A stretch of DNA of 64,000 nucleotides from UBA2136 sp963974105. GTDB lineage: Bacteria > Pseudomonadota > Alphaproteobacteria > UBA2136. Position 1 is the first letter of the stretch, and each line of letters opens with the position of its first letter. The position numbers were made by a program, and so were the translations under genes. The stretch lies in the NCBI GenBank assembly GCA_963974105.1, contig CAXBBG010000001.1, forward strand, positions 806,001 through 870,000, given 5' to 3'. Of the stretch, positions 60,739-64,000 are shown piece after piece. The notes under the pieces were generated by a model, which worked only from the letters and a program-made list of their open reading frames with translations, ran no database searches and was not told the DNA's origin.

Positions 60739-60877
60739 CAGTATTTTAGGGTGTTTTTTTTGAGTGAGGTGCCATAAGATTACAGAATAATATCTTATCT
60801 TACCGTTTATCAATAAGAGCTTTGTAAGTTCTTACAATTTGATTTGCGGTTTTTTTTATACCGTTAAGGAAAACACT

Positions 60878-61135
60878 ATGTTTATCAATAAAGCGCAAAA
60901 GAAAAAGACCCAAGACTTTTTTACAAGTGTATGTGTTTGCACATTTCTACCAGCTGTGTTTTTTAGTTCGTTCGCTTATCATTTTTTAACAAGCGTTCTG
61001 TCTAATTTCGCCGTTGTTTTTGAAGGATTTGATCAAACTTTCTGGGGCGCATTATGCCTTGGTTTGGCAGTTCCTTTAGTTTTAGTATGTGCATTCTCGC
61101 TTTTTAAAAGTATAAGTATGCAAGAAATTGATTAA
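60878..61135 (+). CDS. Small membrane protein, 85 aa, unknown
   Basis: The frame opens at 60839, but AAGGA lies eight bases before the ATG at 60878. Two hydrophobic helices are evident (VCVCTFLPAVFFSSFAYHFL and FWGALCLGLAVPLVLVCAFS) after a basic N-terminus (INKAQKKKTQDF). The family is not recognised. A terminator follows directly. Confidence 0.55.
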   Translation: MFINKAQKKKTQDFFTSVCVCTFLPAVFFSSFAYHFLTSVLSNFAVVFEGFDQTFWGALCLGLAVPLVLVCAFSLFKSISMQEID

Positions 61136-61152
61136 CCTGACTGTCGAATTTA

Positions 61153-61183
61153 AAAGCACAACCTTTTTGGTTGTGCTTTTTAT
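61153..61183 (+). terminator. Terminator after the 85-aa gene
   Basis: AAAAGCACAACC, loop TTTTT, GGTTGTGCTTTT: a perfect 12-bp stem. Confidence 0.88.
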
Positions 61184-61255
61184 TTTGCGGTATAGTATAG
61201 CAAGGGTATAAAAAGCGAACGATCGACGAATATAAAGAGAATTGAAGGCGAAATA

Positions 61256-62308
61256 ATGCATAACGCACCACTATTTTTTGAAAATATGAAAATTTGGGTT
61301 TTAAGTGACGGCAAGCCAGGACACCAAAACCAAAGTTTGGGTGTGGCCGAAGCTTTGTGTGTATCGCCTGAACAAATTAAAGTTATTCCGCTTAAGAAAA
61401 GAATGTTTGGTAGTTTGTTGTCCTTTTTTTGGCCGCCTTTAAAAGTGCAGGCATTACCGAAAGCGCCGTGGCCAGATATCGTTGTGGCTACAGGCAACTT
61501 AACAGTGCCTGTGAGTAAGTGGATAAAGATGAAAAATCCAAGTACGGTGACGGTACAAATGATGACGCCTTTAAATAGATTTGGTTTGAAATTTAAGCCA
61601 GGCAGTTTTTTGGATCACTTGTTTAATAGTGAGAATTTAAGCTTTTTTGATGTGGTTGCTTCACCTGCGCATGAAGGTGCGCAGCAAACCGAACAAACGG
61701 TTGTGACGGTGGGTGCGCCTAATTTGGTGACGTCTCTCAAACTTAAAGAAGCGCACATGAAGTGGGAAAAATCATTTCATGATATTGGAGAAAAACGTTT
61801 GGCTGTATTGGTTGGCGGGTCAAATAAACGCTTTAAATTTGACGAAAGTAAAGCGCGTGATCTTGCAGAAAAGCTTAAAGATTTTGCCGAAAAAGAAGGT
61901 TATAGCTTAATGGTGACGACCTCTCGTCGCACGGGTGATAAACAAACAGCTATTTTGCAGGACGTTTTAAAAGGGGATAAAACTTACTTTTGGGACGGTG
62001 AGGGGGAAAACCCTTATTTAGGATTTTTAGCCTGTGCTGATGCTTTACTTGTGACTTGTGACAGCGTGTCGATGGTGTCAGAGGCTTGTTCAACAGGTAA
62101 AATAGTTTACTTATATGGCTTAGATGAAAACTTGCAAAGCAAACCGCTTGGTAAATTTAATACATTTTATAAAGTTTTAAAAAATCAGGGGTATATTTAT
62201 AACTTGGGTGATGCTTCTGCCAAGGCGCCAAGCCACGCTTTAGACGATACATCTAAAATTGCAGGGTTTGTGCGCTCGCATATTATAAAAAGATTTAATC
62301 AGGGTTGA
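61256..62308 (+). CDS. ELM1-like protein (mitochondrial fission ELM1 family)
   Basis: 350 aa. The family start is IWVLSDGKPGHQNQSLGVAE, followed by a GT-B-like layout: DIVVATGNLTVPVSKWIK, VTVQMMTPLNRFGL, AVLVGGSNKRFKFDE and LVTCDSVSMVSEACSTGKIV near the end. The plant member acts in mitochondrial fission. Bacterial members, common in alphaproteobacteria, look like nucleotide-sugar glycosyltransferases of unknown acceptor. GAAGGCG before the ATG at 61256 decides the start over the ATG at 61286. Confidence 0.88.
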   Translation: MHNAPLFFENMKIWVLSDGKPGHQNQSLGVAEALCVSPEQIKVIPLKKRMFGSLLSFFWPPLKVQALPKAPWPDIVVATGNLTVPVSKWIKMKNPSTVTVQMMTPLNRFGLKFKPGSFLDHLFNSENLSFFDVVASPAHEGAQQTEQTVVTVGAPNLVTSLKLKEAHMKWEKSFHDIGEKRLAVLVGGSNKRFKFDESKARDLAEKLKDFAEKEGYSLMVTTSRRTGDKQTAILQDVLKGDKTYFWDGEGENPYLGFLACADALLVTCDSVSMVSEACSTGKIVYLYGLDENLQSKPLGKFNTFYKVLKNQGYIYNLGDASAKAPSHALDDTSKIAGFVRSHIIKRFNQG

Positions 62309-62475
62309 TTTATTTGTATACAAGGCTTATGGTGGCAATGAAGTTTTAACAGCTTTTAGCTTATACCTTTTAAATGCGTGTCATAGGCACACGTTTGCCC
62401 TTATCCCTTAATGGTATAAAATGCTTTTTTTGCATTTGGTTTAATTTTAAACCCTTATATTCTCTTTGCCCTTTA

Positions 62476-62491
62476 GGTACTTTTAAGTACC
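62476..62491 (+). promoter_or_regulatory. Hairpin before a ribosome binding site
   Basis: GGTACTT and AAGTACC form a near-continuous 7-bp inverted repeat. AAGGAG for the next gene begins about nine bases later. An RNA hairpin or a DNA operator are both possible. Confidence 0.4.
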
Positions 62492-62513
62492 ATCCCCTTT
62501 AAGGAGTCATGCT

Positions 62514-63065
62514 ATGACTATATTTCAAAAAGTATTAAATGCTCTAACTTTTGGCAGGTTCAATTCAGACGAACTTTCCCATGAACACTCTAATGATGTA
62601 AGCACACCACCTAAAATTTGCCGTTCAAAATTAGGTAACCGTTGCTATGCTATTGGTACGTATTCTGCAAAATATTATTATTACCCATTGGCTAATGTTT
62701 CAAGCCCAAAAGCTTGGTCTAAAAGTATTGTGTGGCCGTTAGACGGTGACGGTAATATTTATTTTCAATATAATGTTAACTTAAAGCAAGGCTTAACAGC
62801 GCAGCGTATTATGCCTCAAGCCGAAATGGGCGATGTTGCACAGTTTTATCCGTCAGATGAAGAATTGTTGTTTGCTGTTAATTGTGCATTTTTCCATGAA
62901 GTTTATAACAAAAGAAATTCTACCTATCAGCAATATGCAGATTGGATGCGTTCAATAACTTGTCCTATTGTACGTGAGTTTATGGACGGCGAATACGGTA
63001 AAAAGCTGCATGAAAAAGAATTTGCAAGTAAGGTTGATGAAACCGAAAAAGTGCTTACTGCATAG
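62514..63065 (+). CDS. Hypothetical protein, 183 aa
   Basis: AAGGAG precedes the ATG and a strong terminator follows, so the gene is real. It has no signal, no membrane helix and no known motif. It contains aromatic-rich stretches (AIGTYSAKYYYYPLANVSS, then DGNIYFQYNVN) and a helical C-terminal half (ELLFAVNCAFFHEVYNKRN). Function unknown. Confidence 0.68.
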   Translation: MTIFQKVLNALTFGRFNSDELSHEHSNDVSTPPKICRSKLGNRCYAIGTYSAKYYYYPLANVSSPKAWSKSIVWPLDGDGNIYFQYNVNLKQGLTAQRIMPQAEMGDVAQFYPSDEELLFAVNCAFFHEVYNKRNSTYQQYADWMRSITCPIVREFMDGEYGKKLHEKEFASKVDETEKVLTA

Positions 63066-63083
63066 TTTTGTAATTTACATGAT

Positions 63084-63117
63084 CGAAAAAAAGCCCCTTT
63101 AATCGGGGCTTTTTTTA
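63084..63117. terminator. Bidirectional terminator
   Basis: An A7 run, GCCCC, loop TTTAAT, GGGGC and T7. It lies between convergent genes. Confidence 0.93.
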
Positions 63118-63132
63118 TGCATACCTTGTCTT

Positions 63133-64000
63133 TTATCGGCTCATTGATATGTCATATTCACCTGCGTTACCATCTTTTAGCTCGGAGGTATATCTTAAAT
63201 TATCATCAATTGCTAGAGGTATGGTATCTGGGTATAGTTCATGCACCACATATTCATACTCATGTGCTTGCGCAATCAATGCGGTCTGTGTGTCGTAAGC
63301 CTTTTCAAATGCAGATTGTTGAGATGTACTTTTAAATCCTTCTGCTTCGCGTGCACGTACATACTGTGTAAGACGGTGTTCTCGCTCATCTGCGGTTAAG
63401 TTATATATATCGTCGTCGTTGTTCTCGCGCCATAAGTGTTTTGTCAGGTCATTGCTTTCTGTTGCCTCTAATACCCATTCTTTATTAAGGTCTGTATCAG
63501 CTGTGTCCCATAAGTATGTAGCATCCTTTACAAACTCCTGATCTTGTAAACTGGGTATGTAAATATCACTTTTTAGATCTTTTGTTAAGTGGTTGTCTTC
63601 ACGCAAGCCTAATATAACATCGTCTTTATGTTGTACAACGTGCGCGTTATCAATAATAAACTTTTTTAGAAATACACGCTGATAGAGCGTTAACGCATCT
63701 TCAGGTGCGTTTTCCATGATATATTCAATTTGTAGCGGCGTTGGTAATGACCGGTTGAACTCTACAAAAGGAAAAGCCTCGGCACGCAAGTCATCTAACC
63801 TTGAATATAAAGATTTATCAGGGTCTTTGTTGCCGTGTAGTTCTTTATCTTCCTCACCGTGAATAACATCACGTAATTCAGGGCTTGTTAAAAACTGCTC
63901 TTTATGTTCTTCATTAAACTGTATTGCCCAGTCTTGTACTTCCTTCTCTGACATGTTAGGAAATTCTGAAAAGTCAACATCTTGTAATTTTTCTATTTCT
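63133..64000 (-). CDS. Hypothetical protein, N-terminus beyond the right edge
   Basis: At least 288 codons. An ATG at 63954 lacks a ribosome binding site, and the frame stays open to base 64000 with similar acidic, helical sequence (EIEKLQDVDFSEFP), so the gene very likely begins outside the window. The visible part is hydrophilic and rich in Asp, Glu and Leu (RVFLKKFIIDNAHVVQHKDD; LTADEREHRLTQYVRAREAE). No signal, membrane helix or family is recognised. It ends against the terminator at 63084-63117. Confidence 0.6.
   Translation of the reverse strand, partial: EIEKLQDVDFSEFPNMSEKEVQDWAIQFNEEHKEQFLTSPELRDVIHGEEDKELHGNKDPDKSLYSRLDDLRAEAFPFVEFNRSLPTPLQIEYIMENAPEDALTLYQRVFLKKFIIDNAHVVQHKDDVILGLREDNHLTKDLKSDIYIPSLQDQEFVKDATYLWDTADTDLNKEWVLEATESNDLTKHLWRENNDDDIYNLTADEREHRLTQYVRAREAEGFKSTSQQSAFEKAYDTQTALIAQAHEYEYVVHELYPDTIPLAIDDNLRYTSELKDGNAGEYDISMSR

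Noticed and set aside
62386..62400. AGGCACACGTTTGC upstream of the 183-aa gene as a sigma-54 promoter
   Set aside because: The spacing between GG and GC is nine, and the leading T is missing.
1..64000. CRISPR arrays, insertion sequences, prophage
   Set aside because: No regularly spaced repeats, transposase-like proteins, terminal inverted repeats or phage structural genes were seen anywhere.

Overview
The window reads as the chromosome of a flagellated, AT-rich alphaproteobacterium. GC was judged low by eye and not computed. The alphaproteobacterial signs are a FliX-type flagellar regulator, an ELM1-like protein, an NDUFAF5-like methyltransferase next to comF and grxC, ubiquinone-type methyltransferases, and a RodZ-like/hisS/prfA/prmC cluster. 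I see no prophage, insertion sequence or CRISPR array. Nearly all sequence is housekeeping, with scattered orphan genes, most of which carry their own ribosome binding site and hairpin terminator.

Layout: 1-601 is the end of the flagellar hook gene. 1855-4912 is a short str operon (rpsL, rpsG, fusA) without tuf. 5055-7018 holds small orphan genes and a methyltransferase behind a good sigma-54 promoter. 7331-8957 carries fliQ, fliR and fliX. 9963-13986 is a four-gene surface-polysaccharide operon. 14097-17318 holds xseB, ispA, tlyA and a YegD-type Hsp70. 17356-23661 holds envelope genes (lipoprotein, parvulin isomerase, M23 peptidase), then secA and mutT. tRNA-Val and tRNA-Asp follow, then gltX, cysS and a nitroreductase. 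29672-33647 includes a kinase-like orphan, comF, grxC and two methyltransferases. 33849-39844 holds rpsU and a RodZ-like/hisS/hemA/prfA/prmC run that includes a glutamyl-tRNA reductase, unusual for this class. 39866-45518 holds two YajG-like lipoproteins, an HPt protein, and a small fimbrial region: a chaperone, a pilin behind a sigma-54 promoter, and an HtrA-like protease.

47045-55592 is the S10/spc ribosomal cluster. It is interrupted between rpsN and rpsH by a terminator, an orphan gene, a second terminator and a new promoter, and it ends at rplF. The final 8 kb holds a 2OG-oxygenase-like orphan, an NhaD/ArsB-type antiporter, an isochorismatase-fold protein with Ser in place of the nucleophile Cys, a glutathione S-transferase, membrane orphans, the ELM1-like protein, and a gene cut by the right edge.

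The most notable points are the divided ribosomal operon, the C5-pathway hemA, the sigma-54 promoters before a pilin, a methyltransferase and fliX, the pilin-linked HtrA protease, and hairpins placed just upstream of Shine-Dalgarno sites in several orphan genes.
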